Assembly (NCBI GenBank): GCA_016218415.1
Contig: JACRED010000024.1
Location: forward strand, 1 to 64,000
Source of the DNA: Nitrosomonadales bacterium
GTDB lineage: Bacteria > Pseudomonadota > Gammaproteobacteria > Burkholderiales > Gallionellaceae
Reading direction: 5' to 3'
DNA length: 64,000 nt
Shown: piece by piece, positions 52,299 through 62,423 of the stretch
Numbering within the stretch: the stretch's first letter is position 1
How the letters are laid out: each line of letters opens with the position of its first letter
Program-made: the position numbers and the translations under genes
Notes under the pieces: model-generated
The model's input: the letters and a program-made list of their open reading frames with translations, nothing else
Databases searched by the model: none
Told to the model about the DNA's origin: nothing

Positions 52299-53948
52299 CT
52301 AGCCTACTATTGGTTTAATCGATTCCGCTATCAAACTCGCGCCCAGCTCGGCCTGCGCCTCGCGCACAAAACTGTCGTTCGCAATCGCATCGCTCGCCTG
52401 CTGCTGCCTGAATTCCTTGTTCTGCTGTTCTATCACCGCCGGGGTTGCCGCTTCAGGTTTCCCCAGCACGATGCTCAGCTTGACCGGCTTGGCGAAATAT
52501 TCGCCCAGCGCCGCCTGCAATTTATCGGTCGCCATTTTGTTGGCTTGCAGGTGCTTTTGCTCCTGCGACAGACACAGCGTAACCTGCCCGTCGGTAAAAC
52601 TTTGCAATACACAGTGCTTCGCCAACTGCTGCGCCATGCCCTGCACATTCAACTGCGTCAGCAACACGCCCCAGTCCGGCTGGCTACCTGAAGCTACGCC
52701 ACCGGCAGCGGGAGCTTCCGCAACAGATACAGGCTTCGCACTCGCCGCCACATATGAGGCAGCGGGTGACGCGGCAACAGATGCCATCGGCTGCGGCGCA
52801 GCGGATTGGGGAACAACCCTGGCCGGGGCAACGCTCGCCGCACCCTTGCCCGGCGCGCCATTGCCCGGTGCAAAGGCCAGCATGCGCAACAGCGTCATCG
52901 TAAAGCCCGCATATTCGTCGGGCGCCAGGTCGATCTCGTCGCGCCCGTGGATCGCGATCTGGTAATACAGCTGCACGTCTTCCGGCGCAAATGCCTGCGC
53001 CAGTTCCAGCAACCGCACGCGTTCCGGCTCGTCGTCGGCAATCGCCTGCGGTACGGTCTGCGCCAGCGCGATGCGGTGCAGCAGCGTCGCCAGTTCCTGC
53101 AATGCGCTATCAAAGGCAATGCTGCGACTTGCCATGTTGTCGGCGATGCCCAGCAGCGCCGCACCGTCCTGCGCGCGCAACGCCGCCAGCAGGTCGAACA
53201 GGTAACTCTGGTCTATCGCGCCCAGCATGGTGCGCACCACCGCTTCTTCCACCTTGTTCGCGGAGAAGGCGATCGCCTGATCCATCAGGCTCAACGCATC
53301 GCGCATGCTGCCCTGCGCCGCGCGCGCGATCAGCGCGATTGCGCCCTGTTCGAATGAAATCTGCTCCTGCTCCAGCACATATTGCAAATGCCCGGCGATC
53401 AACGCGGGCGGCAATTGCTTCAGGTTGAATTGCAAGCAGCGCGACAGCACCGTGACGGGAATCTTCTGCGGGTCGGTGGTGGCGAGGATGAACTTCACAT
53501 GGCCCGGCGGCTCTTCCAGCGTCTTCAGCATCGCGTTGAAAGCCGACTTCGACAGCATGTGCACCTCGTCGATGATGTACACCTTGAAACGCGCGCTGGT
53601 CGGCGCATACAGCGCGCTCTCCAGCAGCTCGCGCATATTGTCCACCTGCGTGTTCGACGCGGCGTCCAGCTCCACCAGATCGACGAAACGCCCGCTGTCA
53701 ATCTCCCTGCAGGCGCTGCACTGGCCGCAGGGCATCGCGGTGATCCCGTTAAGACAATTCAGCGACTTCGCGAAAATGCGCGCGATCGTCGTCTTGCCGA
53801 CTCCGCGCGTGCCGGTAAACAGATAGGCGTGATGCAGGCGGTTCTGCGTCAGCGCGTTGCTCAGCGCACGCACGACATGCTCCTGCCCCGCCAGTTGCTC
53901 GAAGGTCTTGGGACGCCATTTGCGGGCTAGAACCGTGGTTGCAGACAA
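52299..53948 (-). CDS. dnaX: DNA polymerase III gamma/tau subunit
   Basis: ARKWRPKTFEQLAGQEHVVRALSNAL, LFTGTRGVGKTTIARI. Confidence 0.97.
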   Translation of the reverse strand: MSATTVLARKWRPKTFEQLAGQEHVVRALSNALTQNRLHHAYLFTGTRGVGKTTIARIFAKSLNCLNGITAMPCGQCSACREIDSGRFVDLVELDAASNTQVDNMRELLESALYAPTSARFKVYIIDEVHMLSKSAFNAMLKTLEEPPGHVKFILATTDPQKIPVTVLSRCLQFNLKQLPPALIAGHLQYVLEQEQISFEQGAIALIARAAQGSMRDALSLMDQAIAFSANKVEEAVVRTMLGAIDQSYLFDLLAALRAQDGAALLGIADNMASRSIAFDSALQELATLLHRIALAQTVPQAIADDEPERVRLLELAQAFAPEDVQLYYQIAIHGRDEIDLAPDEYAGFTMTLLRMLAFAPGNGAPGKGAASVAPARVVPQSAAPQPMASVAASPAASYVAASAKPVSVAEAPAAGGVASGSQPDWGVLLTQLNVQGMAQQLAKHCVLQSFTDGQVTLCLSQEQKHLQANKMATDKLQAALGEYFAKPVKLSIVLGKPEAATPAVIEQQNKEFRQQQASDAIANDSFVREAQAELGASLIAESIKPIVG

Positions 53949-54013
53949 GATAGCGCCGATCTAGAAGGTGGACGGGGAGATGGACACGGGCAAGTGCACT
54001 TCGAATTTAAAGG

Positions 54014-54039
54014 CCGTTCGCCCTGAGCTTGTCGAAGGG
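54014..54039. repeat. CCGTTCGCCCTGAGCTTGTCGAAGGG half-element, same family as in ygfZ
   Basis: Identical over 24+ nt to 26009..26033. Confidence 0.92.
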
Positions 54040-54067
54040 TGAATCGGTAACTTCGGCTGTCGGGTTG

Positions 54068-54121
54068 GCTTTGCATAGCCATCGACTAAGCTGGCAAACG
54101 ACGCCAGCAAGTCGCTGGTTA
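54068..54121. repeat. hairpin repeat copy C
   Basis: Reverse complement taaccagcgacttgctggcgtcgtttgccagcttagtcgatggctatgcaaagc closely matches 21221..21276. Confidence 0.88.
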
Positions 54122-54173
54122 CAACCAGACCTACAACTGAACGATACATCATCGTGCACTCACCCCAATAGGA

Positions 54174-54269
54174 GGCGAGCCTTACCCCCGGCACTTGCAG
54201 TAAGTGGCTGTGGCTGCTTCCTTCCGGACCTGACCAGATTCACCACCCTGCAATGCGAGGAGGCCCGCC
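54174..54269 (-). ncRNA. ffs: 4.5S signal recognition particle RNA
   Basis: Reverse complement contains GGTCAGGTCCGGAAGGAAGCAGCC; ends GGCGGGCCT/AGGCTCGCC pair; upstream of dnaX. Confidence 0.93.
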
Positions 54270-54392
54270 AATTCGTAAATTCCTGAATTATGTACTGCGG
54301 ACAACCAGCGCGGCATGATAGTCGAATTGACCGGCAAAATCCATGCGCATTAAAGGCTGGCTTTCGTAATATCACTTGAAATTGATTTCAAT

Positions 54393-54919
54393 TTACATTC
54401 CGGCAGCAGTTGCCGGAGTGTAATCGTGCCGGGACTTTCTATCCTTCGCCAAAAACGCCCATGCGATCCGGACATTCTTGTTCGCCAGAGCAACGGCGGC
54501 CACATTTTTGTTGCGCCGCGCCCCGAGCTTCCCCAACCAGCTGTCCGGCTCAGCCTTCTTCTCCGCAAACCGGGTCACGGCTCGCGCTCCGTGAATCAGC
54601 AAGGTGCGCAGGGGGGTATCGCCACGTTTGCTGATGCCAAGCAGTAACTTGTTGCCACCGCTGGCATTGCCTTGGAATCTCCGCCAGCTTCACGCTGTCA
54701 GCATTTACGTTGTGCCACCTCTGTATCTGCGCTTCCTACCGGGCGATTCATCTCTTTCAGGTTGTCGGTCAAGCGTTCGAGCAGTCGCCGCATCGTGCCG
54801 GGCAATCCGTTCGCGGCATCTTCCAGTATCTCCGGTACGCGTTTGGCGATGGCATCTATCCCTTCCGGATCACAATACCAAACTCCTGCCAAATCTATGC
54901 CTGTTGTCGTAATCTTCAT
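54393..54919 (-). pseudogene. internally deleted IS110-family transposase
   Basis: MKITTTGIDLA joined to PEILEDAANGLPGTMRRLLERLTDNLKEM, then LLGISKRGDTPLRTLLIHGARAVTRFAEKK; large missing segments. Confidence 0.88.
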
Positions 54920-55042
54920 TTCGGACGCCCCCTTCTGTTTAGTGGTCATTACTGCAACCACTGCTTTGGCACTCTTATGCCGTATCGGGAAGCGGGCGTC
55001 CATTCCATTAAAGCCGGGGATTACCTCATTTATTGATCGCGC

Positions 55043-55546
55043 CTATTCTTGCAGATGCTGCTGGCGTATCTGTTGCAGCAATCCCTCGGCCGCATCTTCC
55101 ACCATATCCAGCACGCGCTCGAAACCGTTGGCACCGCCGTAATAGGGATCGGGCACCTCGCGCTCGGCATGATGCCGCGCATATTCCAGAAACAGCCGTG
55201 CCCGGGTATTGCTGTCCGCAGGCGCAAGATTTTGCAGAATCGACAGATTGGCCCTGTCCATCGCCAGCACATAATCAAAGCGGCGGAAATCACCCTCCTC
55301 CACCTGCCGACCGCGCAAACCGCTCATGTCATAACCGCGCTGCTGCGCCGCCCGTTGCGAGCGCAAATCCGGCGGATCACCGATGTGGTAATCATGCGTC
55401 CCAGCAGAATCAATGATGATTTGCCCCGACAAGCCGGCATTCTCGACATAATGGCGGAACACCGCCTCGGCAGTGGGCGAACGGCAGATGTTGCCCATGC
55501 AGACGAACAGCACTTTAATTTCTTTACTCACTTTGCCTGTTTCCAT
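55043..55546 (-). CDS. low-molecular-weight protein tyrosine phosphatase
   Basis: VLFVCMGNICRSPTAEAVFRHYV, PDPYYGGANGFERVLDMVEDA. Confidence 0.95.
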   Translation of the reverse strand: METGKVSKEIKVLFVCMGNICRSPTAEAVFRHYVENAGLSGQIIIDSAGTHDYHIGDPPDLRSQRAAQQRGYDMSGLRGRQVEEGDFRRFDYVLAMDRANLSILQNLAPADSNTRARLFLEYARHHAEREVPDPYYGGANGFERVLDMVEDAAEGLLQQIRQQHLQE

Positions 55547-55781
55547 TCAAATCAAAACACCGTGCATTTTAACTGTTGACCGGCATTTATCCTAAAAAGC
55601 ACACTTGAGTGCGCCCGGCAGTTGATTTGTTCGTTACCTATTCGGGAACCGCATGCTTCCGGGCTAAATGCTGATTGTTCTTTCCGTATTTGCGCGTGTC
55701 TGCTTTTTTCAGCCCGATATATCTTGATTGTTTCACTCAGGTATATTACCATTTGCTTATTCAATCAGCAGGAGCGGCAAA

Positions 55782-56075
55782 ATGGAAATCCCGGCACGCG
55801 ATGGAGACGGCTATCTCGAAGACATGAACATCTGGACACCCGAGATCGGACAGGCGATGGCCGATGCCGATCATTACGAACTGAACGACACGAAGTGGGA
55901 GCAGATCATGAAAGCCCGCGAATTCTATGAAGAGTTCGGCACTGTGCCGCCGATCCGCAAGTTCGCGAAATATATCGAGCGGGACCAGAAAGAAGTGTTC
56001 GACCTGTGGATGACCGGCCCGATGAAACCCATCACCAAGTACGGCGGCCTGCCCAAGCCCACCGGTTGCGTCTGA
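55782..56075 (+). CDS. TusE/DsrC-family sulfur-carrier protein
   Basis: DGYLEDMNIWTPEIGQAMADADHYEL...WEQIMKAREFYEEFGTVPPIRKFAKYI...GLPKPTGCV. Confidence 0.93.
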   Translation: MEIPARDGDGYLEDMNIWTPEIGQAMADADHYELNDTKWEQIMKAREFYEEFGTVPPIRKFAKYIERDQKEVFDLWMTGPMKPITKYGGLPKPTGCV

Positions 56076-56136
56076 TCCGCACCCGATGCGTCCGTGCCTC
56101 GATGATTCGAGGCGCTCCCCTCTCCGAGCTTCAGTC

Positions 56137-57606
56137 ATGAAAAAACTCCATCAGCTGAATTTCGAGAACACCTACGCGCGCCTGCCGGATACCTTCCACA
56201 GCCGCCTGTATCCGACGCCGCTGCCCGCCCCCTATCTGGTCAGCTTCAATGCGAATGCCGCACAGTTGATCGACCTCGATAGCGCGGAAATGTCGCGCGC
56301 CGATTTCGCCGAACACTTCTGCGGTAACCGCCTGCCGCCCAATGCCGAACCGCTGGCGATGCTGTATGCCGGACACCAGTTCGGACACTTCGTCCCGCAA
56401 CTGGGCGACGGTCGCTCGATCCTGCTCGGCGAGATACGCAACAGTGCCGGAGAACTCTGGGATGTGCAACTCAAGGGCGCGGGCATCACGCCCTATTCGC
56501 GCCAGGGCGACGGCCGCGCGGTGCTGCGCTCCAGCATCCGCGAATACTTGTGTTCGGAAGCCATGCACGGGCTGGGCATCCCCACCAGCCGCGCGCTGTG
56601 CATCGTCGGCAGCGACGAACAGGTGTATCGCGAACGCATCGAGACCGCCGCCGTGCTGACCCGCCTCGCGCCATCGCATGTGCGCTTCGGTTCGTTCGAA
56701 GTGTTCTTTTATCGCGGGCAATACGATCAAATCGCCACGCTCGCCGATTACGTCATCGCACGGCACTTCCCCGATCTGGCTGATGCGGGAGACAAATATC
56801 TGCGGCTGCTGGACGAAGTCACACTGCGCACCGCGCGGCTGATGGCCCAGTGGCAGGCAGTCGGCTTCTCGCACGGCGTGATGAACACCGACAACATGTC
56901 GATACTCGGCCTGACCTTCGATTACGGCCCGTTCGGCTTCATGGAAGCCTACGACCCCGGCTACATCTGCAACCATTCCGACCCTCGGGGACGCTACGCC
57001 TTCGACCAGCAGCCGCAGGTCGGGCTGTGGAATCTGAGCCGCCTAGCACAGGCCCTGTCGCCGCTGATCCCCCGGGAGTCCGCCGAAACCGTGCTGGACG
57101 GCTACGCCCCGGCATTCTACGAGCACTACACCCGATTGATGGGAGCCAAACTGGGGCTGGCCAGCGTCACACGGGAAGATATTCCGCTGATCTCCGAACT
57201 GCTGGAAATGATGCAAGCCAGCCGACTCGACTACACCAACCTGTTCCGCAGCCTGGGTCAGTTCAACTCGGCTGCGGAAGCCGACAACAGCCAACTGCGC
57301 GACCAGTTCATCGACCGCGCAACCTTCGATGGCTGGGCCGCCGCCTATCGGATACGCCTGCAACAGGAATCCGGCACAGACAGCGAGCGCAAGGCGCGCA
57401 TGGATCGTATCAATCCCAAATACATCCTGCGCAATTACCTGGCCCAGATCGCCATCGAAAAAGCGGAGAAGGATCGCGACTACTCGGAGGTCGACCGCCT
57501 GCTCAACCTGCTGGCCAAACCGTTCGACGAACAGCCCGGGATGGAAAGCTACGCCGCCCCGCCGCCGGAATGGGCGCAGCATATCTCGGTGAGCTGCTCG
57601 TCCTGA
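56137..57606 (+). CDS. selO: protein adenylyltransferase SelO (YdiU)
   Basis: MLYAGHQFGHFVPQLGDGRSILLGEI, GVMNTDNMSILGLTFDYGPFGFMEAYDPGYICNHSD. Confidence 0.95.
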   Translation: MKKLHQLNFENTYARLPDTFHSRLYPTPLPAPYLVSFNANAAQLIDLDSAEMSRADFAEHFCGNRLPPNAEPLAMLYAGHQFGHFVPQLGDGRSILLGEIRNSAGELWDVQLKGAGITPYSRQGDGRAVLRSSIREYLCSEAMHGLGIPTSRALCIVGSDEQVYRERIETAAVLTRLAPSHVRFGSFEVFFYRGQYDQIATLADYVIARHFPDLADAGDKYLRLLDEVTLRTARLMAQWQAVGFSHGVMNTDNMSILGLTFDYGPFGFMEAYDPGYICNHSDPRGRYAFDQQPQVGLWNLSRLAQALSPLIPRESAETVLDGYAPAFYEHYTRLMGAKLGLASVTREDIPLISELLEMMQASRLDYTNLFRSLGQFNSAAEADNSQLRDQFIDRATFDGWAAAYRIRLQQESGTDSERKARMDRINPKYILRNYLAQIAIEKAEKDRDYSEVDRLLNLLAKPFDEQPGMESYAAPPPEWAQHISVSCSS

Positions 57607-57772
57607 ACAGAGCCGCGTAGTCAGCCGCAGTCCGGCTCGCTGTACATCCCCTTGGAATTCTCGGCCACGCCGACCCGCATAAAATGCGAAAATAGCGCAT
57701 CTTCTGCCCGACACACCGTATGTTTGGCACCCTTGGCCAGCAGGCTCTTGTTCGATTTTCAGAGGTTATCCG

Positions 57773-58264
57773 ATGTATCCAGTCCACGATGTTGATGCAA
57801 TCCTGTTGCTGGCCATGTCGCTTGCATCCAAGCGCCGCCCGGCAGCGCTGGTCGAGATCATCGCAGCGGCCGATCTGGCGCAGGGCGCCATTCCGCCCGA
57901 AACCAAATTGTCCGATTCCTTCTATCGGCTCTCGGAATACGGCCTGATCGGCGCGCAGGATGGCGGCTACACGCTGACCCCGGATGCGCAGCTGATATTG
58001 TCCGGCCATGCGAAGAAAGCCAAAACCCCGGAACGCATCTACGACATCAAGGAAAGCCTCGCCGACTTCCACCTGAACGGTGAACACGCGATCGTCATGG
58101 TGACGGTGGAACAGATCGCCGCAGCCATTGCTGAACATCAGGCCACCAAAAGAATCGCGGTCAAGAATCTGCTGGCGCCCAAACCAAAACCTGCAGAGGA
58201 CCAGCGTCCGGGACAGCGCAAGCAATACAAGTCTTTTGCGACTCGCAGGCGCAAGGAAGGATAA
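57773..58264 (+). CDS. hypothetical protein
   Basis: 163 aa ORF, basic C-terminus QRKQYKSFATRRRKEG, immediately upstream of dbpA. Confidence 0.75.
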   Translation: MYPVHDVDAILLLAMSLASKRRPAALVEIIAAADLAQGAIPPETKLSDSFYRLSEYGLIGAQDGGYTLTPDAQLILSGHAKKAKTPERIYDIKESLADFHLNGEHAIVMVTVEQIAAAIAEHQATKRIAVKNLLAPKPKPAEDQRPGQRKQYKSFATRRRKEG

Positions 58265-58267
58265 CGC

Positions 58268-59677
58268 ATGACCGATAAAACCTCCCCTGCATCCGTCACC
58301 ACCGGCCGCTCCTTCAATGAACTGCCGCTGTCGCCCGGCATCAAGGAGACCCTGCAGCAGCTCGGCTACCTGACGATGACGCCGATACAGGCGGCCAGCC
58401 TGCCGATCGCATTGGCGGGGCATGACCTGATCGCGCAGGCCAAGACCGGCAGCGGCAAGACCGCGGCGTTCGGGCTGCCGCTGCTCACCAATCTGAACCC
58501 GCGCCGTTTTGCGGTACAGGCGATGGTGCTGTGCCCGACGCGCGAGCTGGCCGACCAGGTCACGCAGGAGATCCGCCGCCTGGCGCGCTCCGCTGACAAC
58601 ATCAAGATCCTGACGCTGTGCGGCGGCAGCATCATGCGCACACAGACCTCCAGCTTGGAACACGGCGCGCACATCGTCGTCGGCACACCGGGGCGCATCA
58701 TGGATCACATGGAGCGCGGCACGCTGAACCTCGATGCGCTGAACACGCTGGTGCTCGACGAGGCGGATCGCATGCTGGACATGGGCTTTGTCGAAGACAT
58801 CGCGTTTATCGCAAAACGTTGCCCGGCGCAGCGCCAGACACTGCTGTTCTCGGCGACCTACCCGGACGGCATCGCGAAACTGGCGCGCCAGTTCATGCGC
58901 GAGCCGCAGCAGGTGAAGCTGACCGAGCAGCATGAGGAAAGCAAGATACGCCAGCGTTTCTACGAGGTAAGCAACGAGGGCAGGTTGCAGGCCGTGGGTA
59001 CGCTGCTGAAGCATTACCGCCCGGTCAGCACGCTGGCCTTTTGCAACACCAAGCAGCAATGCCGCTCGCTGCTGGAAGCTTTACATGCGCAGGGCATCAA
59101 GGCGCTGACCCTGAATGGCGATCTGGAACAGCGCGAGCGCGACCAGGTGCTCATTCAATTCGCCAACCGCAGCATCTCGGTGCTGGTGGCGACCGATGTC
59201 GCGGCGCGCGGGCTGGACATCGCGCAGCTCGAAGCGGTGATCAATGTCGATATCACGCCCGACCCCGAGGTACACATCCACCGCATCGGCCGCACCGGCC
59301 GCGCCGGCGAAAACGGCTGGGCGCTCAGCCTGTGCAGCCCATCTGACCAGCGCCGCGTGATGACCATCGCGCAAATGATGGGCATCAAACCGGAGTGGCA
59401 TGAACTGACCGAGATACACAGCGAAGACGAAGCGAAGCTGGTGCCGCCCATGGTGACGCTACAGATACTCGGCGGGCGCAAGGAGAAGATCCGCCCCGGC
59501 GACGTGCTGGGCGCGCTCACCGGCGAAGCGGGATACACGCGTGAACAGATCGGCAAGATCACCATCACCGACCAGTCCACCTATGTAGCCGTCGCGCGCA
59601 ACATCGCGCACGACGCGGTGCGCAAATTGGCGGCAGGCAGGGTCAAGGGCAAGACGGTGAAGGTGCGCGCGCTGTAG
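58268..59677 (+). CDS. dbpA: ATP-dependent RNA helicase DbpA
   Basis: DEAD-box: AKTGSGKTAAFGLPLL, VLDEADRMLDMG, HRIGRTGRAG; DbpA-type C-terminal domain. Confidence 0.92.
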   Translation: MTDKTSPASVTTGRSFNELPLSPGIKETLQQLGYLTMTPIQAASLPIALAGHDLIAQAKTGSGKTAAFGLPLLTNLNPRRFAVQAMVLCPTRELADQVTQEIRRLARSADNIKILTLCGGSIMRTQTSSLEHGAHIVVGTPGRIMDHMERGTLNLDALNTLVLDEADRMLDMGFVEDIAFIAKRCPAQRQTLLFSATYPDGIAKLARQFMREPQQVKLTEQHEESKIRQRFYEVSNEGRLQAVGTLLKHYRPVSTLAFCNTKQQCRSLLEALHAQGIKALTLNGDLEQRERDQVLIQFANRSISVLVATDVAARGLDIAQLEAVINVDITPDPEVHIHRIGRTGRAGENGWALSLCSPSDQRRVMTIAQMMGIKPEWHELTEIHSEDEAKLVPPMVTLQILGGRKEKIRPGDVLGALTGEAGYTREQIGKITITDQSTYVAVARNIAHDAVRKLAAGRVKGKTVKVRAL

Positions 59678-59806
59678 GGTATTCGGCACTTGACGCCGAC
59701 ATTCTCGAATCCTGCATCTTCCGGCAACCTAATCAGAGCATTACGGTAATTTTAATCACTCCGTTCCGGCTAATGTGTAAAATCCCCGCCTCACTGGAGA
59801 CACCCG

Positions 59807-60115
59807 TTGGAAAATCTATACAACATCCTTGGCGTTGCGCCGACCGCGACGACCGAGGAGATCAAGAAAGCGTATCGCTTGCTTGCGATGCGCCACCATC
59901 CGGACAGGAGCGCGCATCCCGGAGCCGAGACCCGGTTCAATGCGATCAAGACGGCCTATGAGTTGCTTTCCGACCCCAAAAAACGGGCCGAATATAACCA
60001 GAGCCTGAACAATCGCATCATCCTCGATCCCGATAACGAGGCGCGCGCTTTGTGGCATTTGCTGTTCGACCGTTGCGGCGTTGTTGTGCCGCACGATGGC
60101 CATACACCACATTAA
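59807..60115 (+). CDS. J-domain (DnaJ-like) protein
   Basis: [64 protein letters not shown] start. Confidence 0.92.
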   Translation: MENLYNILGVAPTATTEEIKKAYRLLAMRHHPDRSAHPGAETRFNAIKTAYELLSDPKKRAEYNQSLNNRIILDPDNEARALWHLLFDRCGVVVPHDGHTPH

Positions 60116-60140
60116 CCACGAAACCCCATGAATAAAACCA

Positions 60141-60674
60141 ATGAATAAAAACATCCATCACGAATTTGCCTATCAGTCGCGCGAACTGGGCATACAGATC
60201 GAAGATACTTTGGGCGATCCGCCAGACCGGAAGAATTACGCAAACGTCATCAAGTCGCTGATCGGCGAATACGCCAAAGGCACGGAGATCGACGATGTCA
60301 ATCTGCTGAGCTTTGCGCTGGCCGATTACCTGAGCTTCGACGATCCGGCCGGGCTGCTGGCACAGTGCAAGCAGTATGAAGGCGGGGATGCCGCGAAAGT
60401 GGTCACGATGGTGTCGTGTGCGGATGCCGAGGCCGCCAAAGCGCTCGCCGGCATTTCCGCCAAAAATCCCGACCTGGCGCGCAAGGCGATCATCACCGCA
60501 TTCCTGTTCAAGAACACCAAGCGCTGGTCCGATGAAGACAATTCGCTCGACGCGCTGCAGGAAGAAGAGGACAGCAACCAGAATAGGGATGATGGCGAGG
60601 ACGACGGGCGGGGCGTGCCCAGCCAGGATGTGATCGATCTATTCGATGTACGCGAGGACAAGAATGGCGAATAA
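60141..60674 (+). CDS. uncharacterised acidic protein, J-domain cluster gene 2
   Basis: 177 aa ORF, strongly acidic C-terminus DALQEEEDSNQNRDDGEDDGRG. Confidence 0.8.
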   Translation: MNKNIHHEFAYQSRELGIQIEDTLGDPPDRKNYANVIKSLIGEYAKGTEIDDVNLLSFALADYLSFDDPAGLLAQCKQYEGGDAAKVVTMVSCADAEAAKALAGISAKNPDLARKAIITAFLFKNTKRWSDEDNSLDALQEEEDSNQNRDDGEDDGRGVPSQDVIDLFDVREDKNGE

Positions 60675-61452
60675 CACTCATTTTCCCGCGATCAGCCGGC
60701 AGGTGACCGAGCTGGTTCTGGCCGGATCGACCGCACATGCCGAGGAAGCGATCAATGAGACGGCGGAACAATTCGGCGATCTGGCCGTGGTGGCGGTGCT
60801 GGATACGCTGGAGCCGCAGGTGGCAGCGATGCATCTGTCCGCTTTTGACGGCGGCAAGTTATCTCTGGCGACGATGCTGATCTCGCCCAAGGCATGGGCC
60901 GAGAGTCTGGCCTTTTTCGCCGCCACCTGGAGCGAGGACAAGCTCGAGGATGAGCCGGAGGTGTTGACCGAATCCCTGTTCGCGCATATCCATGGCGTCA
61001 TCTTCTCCACCGACGATGCGGAGCGGCGCGCAGCGCTGATTCATGAGGCATTGGCGACCGACTGGGGGACGACGGCTTTTGCCGTGCTGTTCTCGACCGC
61101 CACCGGCGAGATCATCGAACTTGCCCAGGATATCCATACGCGCGGTGCGCACAGCAGCGGCCAGACGACTTCAGATCACGATGTGATCCCGCTCGCGCTG
61201 GAGATCGCGCGCAGCGATGCGGATGCCTGGGATCGGGTGTTGTTCGAGATGTTCCCCGACTGGGTGCCCGGCGAGAACCAATTGCGGGCACGCTCCGAAG
61301 AGGGCGATGACGACGAGTACCATCACGAGTTTGCGCTCGCCCGGACTACCCATGACCTGATGTTGCGCCTGCGCAAGCAAGTGCCGGTCAAGTCTTCCCG
61401 CGCGCCAAAACAGGGTGCCCGCCCCAGCCTGGGCGAGGATATTTTTGCGTGA
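60664..61452 (+). CDS. uncharacterised acidic protein, J-domain cluster gene 3
   Basis: 263 aa from ATG 60664 (MANNTHFPAISRQ), overlaps preceding gene. Confidence 0.8.
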   Translation: MANNTHFPAISRQVTELVLAGSTAHAEEAINETAEQFGDLAVVAVLDTLEPQVAAMHLSAFDGGKLSLATMLISPKAWAESLAFFAATWSEDKLEDEPEVLTESLFAHIHGVIFSTDDAERRAALIHEALATDWGTTAFAVLFSTATGEIIELAQDIHTRGAHSSGQTTSDHDVIPLALEIARSDADAWDRVLFEMFPDWVPGENQLRARSEEGDDDEYHHEFALARTTHDLMLRLRKQVPVKSSRAPKQGARPSLGEDIFA

Positions 61453-61493
61453 TGCACAATCGCCACCGGCAGCACGTTACCGAACATTCAACC

Positions 61494-62366
61494 ATGCAAC
61501 TCACCCACATCACCACGCGCGCCCCCCATCTGGTGCAAGCGCTCGAAGCACTGGCACAACGCGCAGACAATCAGGAAGCGGCACAGACCCTGCTCGATGA
61601 TCTGATCGGCATCAACGTGCTCGTCGCCAGAAAATTCACCAATGAACGGACTGCGGATGGACTGCTCGAGGCGTTTCACCTGACGGTGGGATGCATCTCG
61701 CTGGGCATCAGCCAGGCGAATATTCCGCAAGACGGCGATGCGCAGCTTGCTTTTCTACTACACCACGGCGCCGAATACGTTTTCCAGATGGGATTCAGGC
61801 ATATCAAGGAATTATCCGGCCTGCCCTATACGGCGTTCGTTTCGGATTTCGACAACGACCCTTACATACAGCAACGCGACATCAGGTTACTATTCGCCGA
61901 GATATGCCGTGCCGATCCGGTCGCGGCCTGGAAAGGCGATGACGTCTACAAACGTGAATTGCGTGACCGGCAGCACAACCGGCATATCGTGGCGTGCGCA
62001 AAATGGCTGCGCCAGAAACATTACGCGGGACCTGTCAAGGACCCCGATCTCGACGCCAATGCGGTGATCGCGATCGCGGTCATTTTCGCGATCGCCGGCG
62101 ACGGGCCCATAGTCGCGCGGGCCAGGCAAAAAGATATCGAAACCCTGATCCATGGTGTCAGGGCAACACCACTGGATATCGAGGCAGGCTGGAACGCATT
62201 GCTGAAAAAGGCCCCGCCCCAATATCACCCCATCCTGCGTGAACGCATGGACGAATACAGAAACACCATCATCAAGAAAATCCTGTCGAAAACCGGTATC
62301 AAAACCGTCATCACCGAGTTGCAGAATTCTTACGCCGGCAGCGAGCTGGAGGTCGACTATGACTGA
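61494..62366 (+). CDS. uncharacterised protein, J-domain cluster gene 4
   Basis: ~290 aa ORF starting MQLTHITTRAPHLVQALEALAQ. Confidence 0.8.
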   Translation: MQLTHITTRAPHLVQALEALAQRADNQEAAQTLLDDLIGINVLVARKFTNERTADGLLEAFHLTVGCISLGISQANIPQDGDAQLAFLLHHGAEYVFQMGFRHIKELSGLPYTAFVSDFDNDPYIQQRDIRLLFAEICRADPVAAWKGDDVYKRELRDRQHNRHIVACAKWLRQKHYAGPVKDPDLDANAVIAIAVIFAIAGDGPIVARARQKDIETLIHGVRATPLDIEAGWNALLKKAPPQYHPILRERMDEYRNTIIKKILSKTGIKTVITELQNSYAGSELEVDYD

Positions 62367-62423
62367 CGGCGGCTATCGCACATTCATCCTGCCTGGTATG
62401 GAGCGTTGGCTGAGCAGCGCATC

